In this document: positions 23,490-32,327 of the stretch, piece after piece
Layout of the letters: the number at the start of each line of letters is the position of its first letter
Numbering within the stretch: position 1 is the first letter of the stretch
Source of the DNA: Nibrella saemangeumensis
GTDB lineage: Bacteria; Bacteroidota; Bacteroidia; Cytophagales; Spirosomataceae
Assembly: GCF_039541915.1 (NCBI RefSeq)
Contig: NZ_BAABHD010000032.1
Span: 124,001 to 188,000, forward strand
Length of the DNA: 64,000 bases
Direction: 5' to 3'
Program-made: the position numbers and the translations under genes
The notes under the pieces: generated by a model
Told to the model about the DNA's origin: nothing
The model's database searches: none
Seen by the model: the letters and a program-made list of their open reading frames with translations, nothing else

Positions 23490-24749
23490 TTACTGGTTCT
23501 CCAGTGAATTTATAGGTGACGATGCCGGTGTATAGGTGTGCTGGTAATCGGCCAGCGAACGGGCGGCCAGCAAAACGCTGATGAAGATCAGCACCGCGCC
23601 CATAATGTACGGTGCGCCCGGAAAAAAGACTGGCGCTTTAGGACCGGTAAAGTACGCAAACAGGTTGGTCATCAGCAGCGGCCCCACAATGGATGTCGCA
23701 CTCATCAGGCTGGTCAGCGCGCCCTGCAACTCACCCTGTTCGTTGGGCGGTACCTGCGTGGAGATAATACCCTGCAGGGCCGGACCGGCAATACCGCCGA
23801 GGCAATACGGCACCAGAAAGGCAAACATCATCCAGCCTGCCGTGGCAAAGCCAAAGAGCACCAATCCAAGGGTATACAGCGACAGACCCACGTAAACGGC
23901 TCTCTTCTGCCCCAGTTTTGGTATGGCCACCCGGATCAGTCCGCCCTGCACCAGCGCCGACATCAGCCCGATAAAACCCAGCGAGTAGCCTACCCAGGCT
24001 TCGTTCCAGTTGAACTTCAGCATGGTGTAGAACGTCCAGACTGACTGCACCGAGTGGGCCGCAATATACACCAGTACCAGTGAAACAATAAGCCCGGAGA
24101 TGACCGGGTATTTCCGCAGCTGCATCAGCGAACCCACCGGATTGGCACGCTTCCAGCTAAACGCCCGGCGATTCTGCGGCAGCAGCGACTCCGGCAGGAT
24201 GAAATACCCATACATAAAATTCAGAAGAGTTAATCCGGCGGCTGCCAGGAACGGTACTTTAGGGCCAAACTGACCCAATAGGCCTCCGATTACCGGGCCA
24301 ACAATAAAGCCTAGTCCAAAAGCGGCCCCGACCAGACCGAAGTTCTGTGCCCGCTTTTCGGGCGTACTGATGTCAGCAATATACGCGGCTGCCGTGGTGA
24401 AACTGGCTCCCGTGATACCCGCCAGCACCCGGCCGACAAACAGCCAGGCAATGGTCGGCGCGAAGGCCTGAAAAATGTAGTCTATACCAAAGCCGAACAG
24501 GGAAAACAGCAAGACAGGCCTCCGTCCGAATTTGTCGCTCAGCCCGCCCAGCACCGGCGAAAACACAAACTGCATACTGGCGTAGGCAAAGGTGAGCCAG
24601 CCCCCGTATCTGGAAGCCTCACTAAGGCCTCCGTGAATGAGGTTTTCGATGAGTTTAGGAAACACGGGAATGATGATTCCCAGCCCAATTACGTCAACCA
24701 GTATGGTAATAAAAATAAAGCCGAGCGCAGCGTTGCGTTTTACGGTCAT
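23490..24749 (-). CDS. TetA-like MFS efflux transporter
   Basis: This 419-residue protein has 12 predicted membrane helices and the tetracycline-resistance-type signatures: FIFITILVDVIGLGIIIPVFP at the start, GGLSDKFGRRPVLL (loop 2-3 motif A) and GFIVGPVIGG (motif C of drug antiporters). It probably exports drugs or metabolites by proton exchange. The ATG at 24749 was chosen over an upstream start 24 bases away, which lacks conservation. Confidence 0.88.
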   Translation of the reverse strand: MTVKRNAALGFIFITILVDVIGLGIIIPVFPKLIENLIHGGLSEASRYGGWLTFAYASMQFVFSPVLGGLSDKFGRRPVLLFSLFGFGIDYIFQAFAPTIAWLFVGRVLAGITGASFTTAAAYIADISTPEKRAQNFGLVGAAFGLGFIVGPVIGGLLGQFGPKVPFLAAAGLTLLNFMYGYFILPESLLPQNRRAFSWKRANPVGSLMQLRKYPVISGLIVSLVLVYIAAHSVQSVWTFYTMLKFNWNEAWVGYSLGFIGLMSALVQGGLIRVAIPKLGQKRAVYVGLSLYTLGLVLFGFATAGWMMFAFLVPYCLGGIAGPALQGIISTQVPPNEQGELQGALTSLMSATSIVGPLLMTNLFAYFTGPKAPVFFPGAPYIMGAVLIFISVLLAARSLADYQHTYTPASSPINSLENQ

Positions 24750-24912
24750 GAAGCCAGTTGATTTACCCCGCAAAGGTCGGGCGCTGCCAACTGTAAACCA
24801 AATAGCCTATAGGTACCGCAGTATCATTTTTGCCAATTTATAACCTGGCGCGCTCGCTCTGGTTGCGACGCTGATGAGGGAAACCTTTGCTGGTGAGCTT
24901 TCTCCGGTGAAG

Positions 24913-25509
24913 TCATGAGAAAATGTGCGGGTGCTGCGTCAATACATCGCGCCAGAGTTCATACCCTTTCCGGTTGAGGTGCAGGCCATCGGCTTCAAAC
25001 AACTCCCGGCGGGGTTGTCCGGCATCGTTCAGCATGGGTGTAAACATATCTACGAAAAAATAATTGGGAAACTCTCCGGTCTTTCCGCGAATAAGATCGT
25101 TGGTCCGGCGGATGTTTCCGGCATTGTGCCAACGTGCCGGACTGGCTTTTACGGATAGGTAGGTAAAGGGAATAGCCGGAAAATACTGCTGAACTTTGTC
25201 GGAGAAAGCACAGAAGAACAGGTAAACTTCTTCGGGGTGGCGGTTGTCGCCGAGGTCGTTATCACCCGCGTAGAGAATCAGTGAAGAAGGCCTGGCCGGC
25301 ACTACCACGCGTTCAAAAAACCAGGTGCAGGCCGCCAGCGTTGACCCGCCAAAGCCTAAATTGAGCGATGTGCAAAGAGGAAAGTCTTCGGTGAGCTTAT
25401 CCCACAGGCGAATACTCGAACTGCCGTAAAAAACAACGGGCTTATTGTCTGGAGACTGGGTTTGTATCTTTTTTTCAAGTTGGCGTATTTCGTCTTCGTA
25501 CCAATTCAT
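24913..25509 (-). CDS. SGNH/GDSL hydrolase
   Basis: This 198-residue protein has the SGNH blocks: catalytic Ser in YGSSSIRLWDKL (block I), LNLGFGGST (block II), AGDNDLGD (block III) and the catalytic Asp-His pair in ADGLHLN (block V). No signal peptide was seen, so it is a cytoplasmic esterase, lipase or acetylhydrolase with unknown substrate. Confidence 0.9.
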   Translation of the reverse strand: MNWYEDEIRQLEKKIQTQSPDNKPVVFYGSSSIRLWDKLTEDFPLCTSLNLGFGGSTLAACTWFFERVVVPARPSSLILYAGDNDLGDNRHPEEVYLFFCAFSDKVQQYFPAIPFTYLSVKASPARWHNAGNIRRTNDLIRGKTGEFPNYFFVDMFTPMLNDAGQPRRELFEADGLHLNRKGYELWRDVLTQHPHIFS

Positions 25510-25530
25510 GTTTTAGATAATAGCGTTGCA

Positions 25531-25538
25531 CAAAGGTA
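25531..25538 (-). promoter_or_regulatory. -7 box of the SGNH hydrolase gene
   Basis: TACCTTTG on the minus strand lies 21 bases before the ATG and matches TAnnTTTG. Confidence 0.5.
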
Positions 25539-25714
25539 ATCGTATGTTAGGCCATCAGTAAGCACTGCGATCCACTTTAACCAGATCTACCTGATAAGGG
25601 GCTACGGGAAAAGCCTTAGCTTAACTTAAAAAATCAGGACTTGGTTAGAACAGATCATCAAACGATAACTGAGTGGTTCGCAAAAATCAAGGTAGAAACT
25701 GGACTTATTCTGCT

Positions 25715-25722
25715 TATTTTTG
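25715..25722 (+). promoter_or_regulatory. -7 box of the GH43 gene
   Basis: TATTTTTG matches TAnnTTTG and lies 18 bases before the ATG at 25741. It overlaps an upstream TTG codon at 25720, so that codon is unlikely to be the start. Confidence 0.5.
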
Positions 25723-25740
25723 GCAAATACAAACCGTCAA

Positions 25741-26808
25741 ATGAATAATCAAGGCTTTTTATGCTTCTCTACGGCCGCCATTTTAATGGCCGCTGTATCA
25801 ACCGGTTTTTGCCAGAATAACGCTGGCAGTCAGGCTAAACCGATCGCCCAGCCGCTGGTTACAAACATCTATACCGCTGACCCCTCGGCTCACGTATTCA
25901 ACGGCCGGATTTATATATACCCCTCGCACGACATTGAAGCGGGTATCCCCCAGAACGACAACGGTGACCATTTCGACATGCGCGATTATCACGTGCTGTC
26001 TATGGACCGGATCGGTGGCAAGGTAACTGACCATGGTGTTGCCCTGGATAAAAAAGATGTCCCCTGGGTAGGCCGGCAGATGTGGGCTCCCGATGCGGCT
26101 TACAAAAACGGCAAGTACTACCTGTATTTTCCGGCTAAAGATAAACAAGACGTATTCCGGATCGGGGTAGCGACCAGTTCATCACCCGCGGGGCCGTTCA
26201 AAGCAGAACCGAAACCCATCGCAGGCAGTTACAGCATCGACCCGGCGGTGTTTACCGATGCCGACGGTAATTCGTACATGTATTTCGGCGGTATCTGGGG
26301 CGGTCAGCTTCAGCGCTGGCAAACGGGGAAGTATAATCCGAAAGACGAATACCCGAAGAATGACCAGCCGGCTATCAGTCCTAAGGTGGCTCGCCTGAGT
26401 AAAGATATGCTGAGCTTTGCGGAGCCGGTGCGGGATGTGAAGATTGTCGATAAAGACGGAAAGCCCCTGCTGGCCGGTGACAACAAGCGACGCTTTTTTG
26501 AAGCGGCCTGGCTGCACAAATACAAGGGCAAATACTATTTCTCGTACTCGACCGGCGATACCCATTTCATTGCCTATGCTACCGGAACCTCGCCATACGG
26601 TCCGTTTACCTACCAGGGTGTTATCCTGAATCCCGTAGTAGGCTGGACCAATCATCACTCTATTGTCGAGGTCGGCGGCAAGTGGTATCTGTTCTACCAC
26701 GACAGTGTCCAGTCTGGTGGCAAGACGCACCTGCGCAGCGTCAAAGTAACCGAGCTGAAGTACCGCCCCGACGGCAGTATCGAAACGATTACGGCGTATC
26801 AGAAGTAA
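25741..26808 (+). CDS. Glycoside hydrolase family 43
   Basis: This 355-residue secreted protein has a signal peptide (AAILMAAVSTGFCQ) and the five-bladed beta-propeller catalytic residues of GH43: Asp base in TADPSAHVFNG, Asp in SIDPAVFTDADGN and the acid Glu in FFEAAWLHKYKGKYYFSYS. It should cleave arabinose- or xylose-containing polysaccharides. Its stop is directly against the stop of the convergent mrr gene, with no gap. Confidence 0.9.
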   Translation: MNNQGFLCFSTAAILMAAVSTGFCQNNAGSQAKPIAQPLVTNIYTADPSAHVFNGRIYIYPSHDIEAGIPQNDNGDHFDMRDYHVLSMDRIGGKVTDHGVALDKKDVPWVGRQMWAPDAAYKNGKYYLYFPAKDKQDVFRIGVATSSSPAGPFKAEPKPIAGSYSIDPAVFTDADGNSYMYFGGIWGGQLQRWQTGKYNPKDEYPKNDQPAISPKVARLSKDMLSFAEPVRDVKIVDKDGKPLLAGDNKRRFFEAAWLHKYKGKYYFSYSTGDTHFIAYATGTSPYGPFTYQGVILNPVVGWTNHHSIVEVGGKWYLFYHDSVQSGGKTHLRSVKVTELKYRPDGSIETITAYQK

Positions 26809-27726
26809 TTATTCTTCGCTGAAGTAATCGTTATCAATTCGCTTGACTTCAAATACCTGCTGTACCGTAACACCAAGGTTGTAATCGATCATCAGTTGAG
26901 CTAGTTGTTCACCATCGATCAGAACAATCTTGGTTTCATTACGGGGCACAAATTCCAGCGCTTCCCGCGTGAAGGATGAGGTAGTGATAAATATACCTTT
27001 CTTGGCACCCTGCCCAGCTAAGGCGCCAATGAATTTATGGATTTCCGGGCGACCTACGATGTTGCCCGGCTTCCACCTTTTGGCCTGAAGGTAGATGATA
27101 TCCAGGCCAAGTTTATCCTCTTTAATAGTACCGTCGATACCCTCATCTCCACTTTTGCCGATAGCTTTGCCGGCGTCTTTTATTGAGCCGCCATATCCCA
27201 TTCTCACCAGCAGTTCTACAACAAGTTTTTCAAAGAAGGCAGGAGGGAGGTTAATAATTCTGTCGATAAGATCCTGAGCAAGACTACGCCGAATGCTTAG
27301 GTAAGCAGTCTCTAAGGTCTCTTCAGGAGTCTGTTGAGGATTAATGATGATATCAGGTACGATTTCTCCATTTTCTGGCTTTTTAGTATTCTGAAATTCT
27401 AGAAACTCTGGGTATTGTTTCAAGAAGGCCACATTAATCTGCCCGGGTTTTTGCCTAAGTACCTCCTTACCTCTTGGTGTAATAAGGATCGTTCCACGTT
27501 TAGGGGAGTCCAGCAATCCTGCTTTCTTAAGGTAGGTCCGTGCCCAACTTACACGACTGCCAAATGTGAAAGTTTGTCCGCTAGGTAATAGCTCTGTACG
27601 TTCTTCTTCGGTAAGTTTAAACGACTCGCTTAGAGTATCAACTAAGCCAGTAAACTTATATTCCTGCCCATCAGCAACAAGCTTTAAGAGGGGCAGCATC
27701 AGTGTCTGATAATCTGGGATAGGCAT
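26809..27726 (-). CDS. mrr: Mrr-family type IV restriction endonuclease
   Basis: This 305-residue protein has an N-terminal winged-helix Mrr_N domain (ALKLVADGQEYKFTGLVDTLSE and FTFGSRVSWARTYLKKAGLLDSP) and a C-terminal PD-(D/E)xK-type Mrr catalytic domain (GYGGSIKDAGKAIGKSGDEGIDGTI and then YLQAKRW). The catalytic Asp is in DEGIDG and the Lys in QAK. Mrr cuts modified or foreign DNA. It is alone, with no methylase beside it. Confidence 0.9.
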   Translation of the reverse strand: MPIPDYQTLMLPLLKLVADGQEYKFTGLVDTLSESFKLTEEERTELLPSGQTFTFGSRVSWARTYLKKAGLLDSPKRGTILITPRGKEVLRQKPGQINVAFLKQYPEFLEFQNTKKPENGEIVPDIIINPQQTPEETLETAYLSIRRSLAQDLIDRIINLPPAFFEKLVVELLVRMGYGGSIKDAGKAIGKSGDEGIDGTIKEDKLGLDIIYLQAKRWKPGNIVGRPEIHKFIGALAGQGAKKGIFITTSSFTREALEFVPRNETKIVLIDGEQLAQLMIDYNLGVTVQQVFEVKRIDNDYFSEE

Positions 27727-27735
27727 GCGGCAAAT

Positions 27736-27772
27736 AAAGAAAAAAGGTGCCGGACTCCAAAGCCCGGCACCT
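27736..27772 (-). terminator. Terminator after the sugar-catabolic operon
   Basis: A 9-bp stem (AGGTGCCGG/CCGGCACCT, 27745-27772) is followed on the minus strand by a T run. It lies between the isomerase stop at 27800 and the mrr start. Confidence 0.85.
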
Positions 27773-27799
27773 AATTCTCAAACGTTACAACCGCCGAAA

Positions 27800-28855
27800 C
27801 TAAGAAAGTCCCAATACCCGCTTGTTGAAGTCTTCATCGGCACCGGTTCCGGCGAAGTCGTCGAAGGCCCGCTCGGTCACGCGGATGATGTGGTTCTCGA
27901 TGAACGGGGCTCCTTCGGCCGCGCCCTGCTCGGGGTGCTTGATGGCACATTCCCACTCCAATACGGCCCAGCCGTCGTAATCGTACTGCGACAGCTTGCT
28001 GAAAATGCTGCTGAAATCAACCTGCCCGTCGCCCAGCGAGCGGAACCGGCCGGCCCGCTCTACCCAGCCCTGATAGCCCCCGTACACGCCCTGCTTGCCG
28101 GTTGGATTGAACTCGGCGTCCTTGACGTGGAAGGCAAAAATCCGGTCGTGGTAGAAGTCGATGAACTGCAGGTAGTCTAACTGCTGCAGCACAAAGTGGC
28201 TGGGGTCGTAGTTGATACCGGCGCGGGGGTGCCCGTTCAGGTAGTTCACGAACATCTCGAAGGTAACACCATCGTGCAGGTCTTCGCCGGGGTGCAGCTC
28301 ATACGCTACGTTGACACCCGCTTCATCGAACGCATCCAGAATCGGTTTCCAGCGGTTAGCCAGTTCCTGGAAGCCGGTGGTGACCAGTCCGTTCGGGCGC
28401 TGCGGCCACGGGTACATAAATGGCCATAGCAACGCGCCCGAGAACGTCGGGTGCGACTTCAATCCAAGGTTTTGGCTGGCCTTGGCACACCACATCAACT
28501 GCTGCGTCGCCCATTCCTGCTGCGCTTTAGGGTCGTTCGCCACTTCGGCCGGACCGAAGCCGGCAAACATAGCCGCATACGCCGGGTGAACGGCCACCAA
28601 CTGCCCCTGCAGGTGCGACGCCAGTTCGGTAATCTCCAGGCCAGCTTCTGCTACTTCGCCCTTCAGGTCATCGCAGTAGGTCTGGCTTTCGGCCGCCTGT
28701 TTCAGGTCAATTACGCGAGGGTCCCACGTCGGTAGCTGAATACCTTTATAACCGAGATCGGCCATATACCGGGCAATGGAATCTAACGAATTGAACGGCG
28801 CTTCATCGCCCATGAATTGCGCCAGAAAGACGCCGGGGCCTTTGATTGTCTTCAT
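27800..28855 (-). CDS. Sugar phosphate isomerase/epimerase (TIM barrel)
   Basis: This 351-residue xylose-isomerase-like TIM-barrel protein has metal and substrate motifs such as YELHPGEDLHDG, GINYDPSHFVLQ and DFYHDRIFAFHVKDAEF. It probably isomerises or epimerises a sugar or inositol. It is the last gene of a minus-strand operon after two Gfo/Idh/MocA oxidoreductases, a common catabolic set for sugar alcohols or inositols. The gap to the next gene is filled by the first four-helix-bundle element. Confidence 0.85.
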   Translation of the reverse strand: MKTIKGPGVFLAQFMGDEAPFNSLDSIARYMADLGYKGIQLPTWDPRVIDLKQAAESQTYCDDLKGEVAEAGLEITELASHLQGQLVAVHPAYAAMFAGFGPAEVANDPKAQQEWATQQLMWCAKASQNLGLKSHPTFSGALLWPFMYPWPQRPNGLVTTGFQELANRWKPILDAFDEAGVNVAYELHPGEDLHDGVTFEMFVNYLNGHPRAGINYDPSHFVLQQLDYLQFIDFYHDRIFAFHVKDAEFNPTGKQGVYGGYQGWVERAGRFRSLGDGQVDFSSIFSKLSQYDYDGWAVLEWECAIKHPEQGAAEGAPFIENHIIRVTERAFDDFAGTGADEDFNKRVLGLS

Positions 28856-28868
28856 AGTAGTTAAAGGT

Positions 28869-29386
28869 GAAAGAGCGAAAGAATGAAAGAGCGGGTTGGC
28901 TGCGCTTTCACTCTCCGCTGGATGTTTTACGGGATTTAGCTAAAATTTTCAATACCTGATATCCTTCGTCAATTAAGTCGTGCAATCGGCCTTCGACTAC
29001 TGTCTCGGTGAAAGTCAGCGTTTCAAGCCAAAACAGGGACTCGTCTAGCTCCTCAATTACCACGCTCAGTTTCGCGTAGTATTCTTTCTGGCTGCGGCCC
29101 CTTCGAATGGCTCTGAAATTTGCCGCCGACGAAGATGATGAGCGAATAAGCTGTCGAGCAAAATGCTGAGCGTCGTAAGCATCTGGTAAGGATTGGCAGA
29201 CCTTGATACACCGAAGCATGAATTGTTTCAGACGACGTTCAATATCATCCAGAAACTGCCCTTTTGTATACCCTGAGTACTCAACAGGTGGCTCTTCCAC
29301 CCATTTACTATCCCTAAAGTCGTCTGCTTCCATGTCACTAGACTACGCACCCCACTCTTTCGCTCATTCGCTCTTTTACTCTTTAA
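28869..29386. mobile_element. Inverted tandem-octamer element 4 enclosing a four-helix-bundle gene
   Basis: The left arm (28869-28893) is three copies of GAAAGAGC-type units; the right arm (29353-29386) carries the same unit on the other strand (GAGCGAAAGAGTG and so on, period 8). Between them lies the gene at 28908-29333. A further inverted partial arm (CGCTTTCACTCTCCGC) at 28903-28918 overlaps the gene end. The whole element fills the gap between two operon genes and touches the stop codon of the oxidoreductase. That it moves is an inference. Confidence 0.65.
28908..29333 (-). CDS. Four-helix-bundle protein (23S rRNA intervening-sequence/Avd-like family)
   Basis: This 141-residue protein has the family's conserved core: ARQLIRSSSSSAANFRAIRR, then SQKEYYAKLSVVIEELDESLFWLE, and is mainly helical. 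The family is known from 23S rRNA intervening sequences and includes Avd proteins of diversity-generating retroelements. Here it lies inside an operon between inverted tandem-repeat arms. Molecular function unknown; RNA binding is suggested only by its relatives. Confidence 0.9.
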   Translation of the reverse strand: MEADDFRDSKWVEEPPVEYSGYTKGQFLDDIERRLKQFMLRCIKVCQSLPDAYDAQHFARQLIRSSSSSAANFRAIRRGRSQKEYYAKLSVVIEELDESLFWLETLTFTETVVEGRLHDLIDEGYQVLKILAKSRKTSSGE

Positions 29387-30528
29387 ACCTCCACCCAGCT
29401 CTGCTTCCGATTACTCTCCAAAATCTTCTCGCAGATCAGCAGTTCGCGGTAGCCATCGGCAAAGGTCGGGTAGGTGGGGTTCTCGGGCTGCTTGCCGGCG
29501 GCAACGGCTTCGTACACCTCCCTGAACATCTGCTTCGACGTATCCGGGAATCCTTCGTTGTGACCGCCGGGGAAGCTGATGACCGACCGGGCTTCGGCGT
29601 ATACCAGCGATGGATCGTCCGTCAGCGTCTGGTTGTAGCCGTCGCGGTTACCTACCCACATTTCGTTCGGAGCTTCTGAGTTCCAGGCGAACGTTTTCTT
29701 GGAACCGGCAATCTCCAGCTTCATCTGATTCTTACGACCGGCCGATACCTGCGATACTGTAATAACACCCCGGTTGCCGTTATCGAACCGCAGCAGCACG
29801 TTGGCGTGGTCTTCGGTGTTGATGGGCACATCGGCATAGTCTTCCGGTTGCAGCATCTTACCCGAATAGGTTTCTACAGGCTTCAGCGGCTTCTTGCGGG
29901 TTTTGTGGATGGTGTTGAAATCGGCCATCACGGCAACCGTCTTCAGGCCGGTGATGTACTCGATGATGTCCATCAGGTGCGAACCAATATCGGCAATGGC
30001 CCGTGAGTCGCCCGATTTATCGGGTTCCAGACGCCAGTTGTAATCGGTATTATAGAACAGCCAGTCCTGCAGGTACGATCCTATAATGGAATACACCTCG
30101 CCCAGGTCGCCTTTCTCCCGCATCACGCGCATCTGACGCGCCAGCGGGTAATACCGCAGGTTGAAGTGCACGGCGTTGACCAGACCGGTTTTGGCAGCCA
30201 GTTCAACCAGTTCTTCGGCTTCAGCCAGGTCTTTGGCCAGGGGTTTTTCGCAGATCACGTGCTTACCAGCCTCCAGCGCAGCTTTCGATTGGCTATAGTG
30301 CAGGAAGTTCGGCGTACAGATATGGATCGACTGGATATCGTCCTGTTTCAGCAGTTCCTCGAACGTATACGCCCGTTCGATACCGAGCTGAGCGGCTTTC
30401 GATTCGGCCAGTTCCTGGCTTACTTCGCATAGGGCAGCCACTTCAACGTTTGGAAGCCGGCGCAGGGCTTCAATGTGGGCAGGTCCGATAAAACCCGTAC
30501 CAACCACACCAACTTTAATTTTTGACAT
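29383..30528 (-). CDS. Gfo/Idh/MocA family oxidoreductase
   Basis: This 381-residue protein has an N-terminal Rossmann fold (GVVGTGFIGPAH, residues 7-18), the conserved EKPLAKD motif with the catalytic-region Lys, and a C-terminal alpha/beta domain with IADIGSHLMDI. It uses NAD(P) to oxidise a sugar or polyol. The ATG at 30528 was chosen since the open frame before it reads through repeat element 5. It is the middle gene of the operon. Confidence 0.9.
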   Translation of the reverse strand: MSKIKVGVVGTGFIGPAHIEALRRLPNVEVAALCEVSQELAESKAAQLGIERAYTFEELLKQDDIQSIHICTPNFLHYSQSKAALEAGKHVICEKPLAKDLAEAEELVELAAKTGLVNAVHFNLRYYPLARQMRVMREKGDLGEVYSIIGSYLQDWLFYNTDYNWRLEPDKSGDSRAIADIGSHLMDIIEYITGLKTVAVMADFNTIHKTRKKPLKPVETYSGKMLQPEDYADVPINTEDHANVLLRFDNGNRGVITVSQVSAGRKNQMKLEIAGSKKTFAWNSEAPNEMWVGNRDGYNQTLTDDPSLVYAEARSVISFPGGHNEGFPDTSKQMFREVYEAVAAGKQPENPTYPTFADGYRELLICEKILESNRKQSWVEV

Positions 30529-30539
30529 GAGGGTTTTTA

Positions 30540-31056
30540 AATGATTGAATGAACGAATTTTTGAATTATTGAATGGTTGAGTTTGCCATTGCTTTCTTGT
30601 TGATGATTGTGTTTTTACGAGCTGAAGAAAAAATAGCCAACAGTTCAGTGGCTTCCTCCACCAAGCTTTTAAGCTTGACTTCAGGTAAGATTTCAGCTGC
30701 AATCATAATTTCGAGCCAAAACAACGCTTCATCTGTCTCTTCAACTACAATACTGAGTTTGGCAAAATATTCAGCTTTGCTTCTGGATCGGCAAACGGCA
30801 CGATAATTAGCTGCCACTGATGTTGCTGCACGCAAATACTGTTTTCCTATCAGTCTGGCTTCTTCTGTTTTAGGCAAAGCCCGAAATAACCGAATACTAC
30901 GCAATGCAAAATCTTTTGTTCTGCTTTGCATCCGTTGAATGAACTCGATTTTGCTGGTCATGTAAGGTCCGCAATTCACTTGGTGAGCTATTTAAGACTC
31001 AGCTGTGAATGGTCCCGTCACTCTATCATTCAGTAATTCAATCATTCAGAATTATT
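30540..31056. mobile_element. Inverted tandem-octamer element 5 enclosing a four-helix-bundle gene
   Basis: The left arm (30540-30580) repeats AATGATTG-type units (AATGATTG, AATGAACG, AATTTTTG, AATTATTG, AATGGTTG; period 8). The right arm (31018-31056) repeats the same unit inverted (ATGATTGA, ATTACTGA, ATGATAGA on the minus strand). The gene at 30566-30961 lies between, its 3' end inside the left arm. The element fills the gap between two oxidoreductase genes. Mobility is inferred. Confidence 0.65.
30566..30961 (-). CDS. Four-helix-bundle protein (second copy)
   Basis: This 131-residue protein is related to the first copy: RAATSVAANYRAVCRSRSKAEYFAKLS and ETDEALFWLEI match its conserved core, but the ends differ. 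It is mainly helical. Its last residues (KKAMANSTIQ) are encoded in the left repeat arm. The ATG at 30961 was chosen over a GTG at 30979. Function unknown. Confidence 0.9.
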   Translation of the reverse strand: MTSKIEFIQRMQSRTKDFALRSIRLFRALPKTEEARLIGKQYLRAATSVAANYRAVCRSRSKAEYFAKLSIVVEETDEALFWLEIMIAAEILPEVKLKSLVEEATELLAIFSSARKNTIINKKAMANSTIQ

Positions 31057-32209
31057 ACTCGACAAACTTCGTCCACTTCTCGTTGGATTGGTTGGATTTG
31101 ATGACGGTATCAATGAATGCCAGACCACGGACGCCGTCCTGTGCAGACGGGAAGTCGTAGATCGGATCATGCGGCTGACCGCTCATGTGAGCACGGAGGG
31201 CGAAGGCGAAATTGCGGTACAGGTTGGCAAAAGCCTCAAAGAACCCTTCGGGGTGGCCCGATGGCATCCGGATATGGGCTTTGGCGGCTGCTGATAACTC
31301 ACCTACCGACGGGCGGAAAATCCGCTGGCCTTCGTTTGACTTGTAGATCAGCGTGTTGGGCTCCATCTGGTGCCACTCAAGGCCACCCAGTTCGCCGTAG
31401 ATGCGAATGTTCAGCGCGTTTTCTTCGCCGTTGGCAATCTGACTGGCGTGCAGTACGCCTTTTACGCCGTCCTCGAAATGAAGCAGCACGTTACCATCGT
31501 CGTCCAGCTTGCGGCCTTCCACAAAAGTGGTCAGGTCGGCACAAAGTTCGGTAATTTTCAGGCCGGTTATGTATTCGGCCAGGTTTTCGGCGTGGGTACC
31601 GATGTCGCCCATACAGCCGGCGGCTCCGGACTTGGTCGGGTCGGTGCGCCAGATGGCCTGTTTGTAATCAGTCGCTTCTTCCAGCTTGGAGAGCCAGCCC
31701 TGCGGGTATTCAACCACAATCTTCCGCAGTTTACCCAGTTTACCGTTGCGCACCATATCGCGGGCTTCTTTCACCATCGGGTAGCCGGTGTAATTGTGGG
31801 TCAGGCCGAAGAGCAGACCGGTTCGTTCAACGATGGCGGCCAGTTCTTTGGCTTCTTCCAGGTTGAGGGTCATCGGCTTGTCGCACATGACATGGAAGCC
31901 GTTTTCCAGCGCCATCTTGGCGGGCGGAAAGTGCATATGATTGGGCGTTACGATGGAGATGAAGTCCATGCGTTCGCCTTCGGGGAGTTCTTTCTCCCGC
32001 ATAATCATCTCCTCGTAGCTGGTGTATACCCGGTCTTCGGGCAGATACAGGGCATGGCCGGTTTGTTTCGATTTTTCCGGGTTTGAACTGAATACCCCGC
32101 AAACGAGTTCAATTTCGCCGTCGAAGACAGCGGCCCGGCGGTGTACGGCTCCTATAAAAGCTTCCAGGCTGCCGCCTACCATACCCATGCGCATTTTACG
32201 ATGTGCCAT
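31055..32209 (-). CDS. Gfo/Idh/MocA family oxidoreductase (first operon gene)
   Basis: This 384-residue protein has a Rossmann start (GMVGGSLEAFIG), the CDKPMTLNLEEA motif and a CMGDIGTHAENLAEYITG segment typical of the family, and so oxidises a sugar or polyol with NAD(P). It differs from the second oxidoreductase gene in the substrate-binding half, so the pair likely work on successive or alternative substrates. The ATG at 32209 was chosen over an unconserved 33-residue extension. Confidence 0.9.
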   Translation of the reverse strand: MAHRKMRMGMVGGSLEAFIGAVHRRAAVFDGEIELVCGVFSSNPEKSKQTGHALYLPEDRVYTSYEEMIMREKELPEGERMDFISIVTPNHMHFPPAKMALENGFHVMCDKPMTLNLEEAKELAAIVERTGLLFGLTHNYTGYPMVKEARDMVRNGKLGKLRKIVVEYPQGWLSKLEEATDYKQAIWRTDPTKSGAAGCMGDIGTHAENLAEYITGLKITELCADLTTFVEGRKLDDDGNVLLHFEDGVKGVLHASQIANGEENALNIRIYGELGGLEWHQMEPNTLIYKSNEGQRIFRPSVGELSAAAKAHIRMPSGHPEGFFEAFANLYRNFAFALRAHMSGQPHDPIYDFPSAQDGVRGLAFIDTVIKSNQSNEKWTKFVE

Positions 32210-32327
32210 ATTGTAAGGGAAAAGGTAAATGATCGTGTAATTATGAAACAGACAAAGACCGACACAGCGGTTGCGCGGCAAAAATAGGATAAGTTCGAAG
32301 GGACACAAACAGAATAAGGCGTAAAAA

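Noticed and set aside
30529..30702. Longer N-terminus for the middle Gfo/Idh oxidoreductase
   Set aside because: The extension reads through the left arm of element 5 and overlaps the second four-helix-bundle gene; the Rossmann motif starts just after the ATG at 30528.
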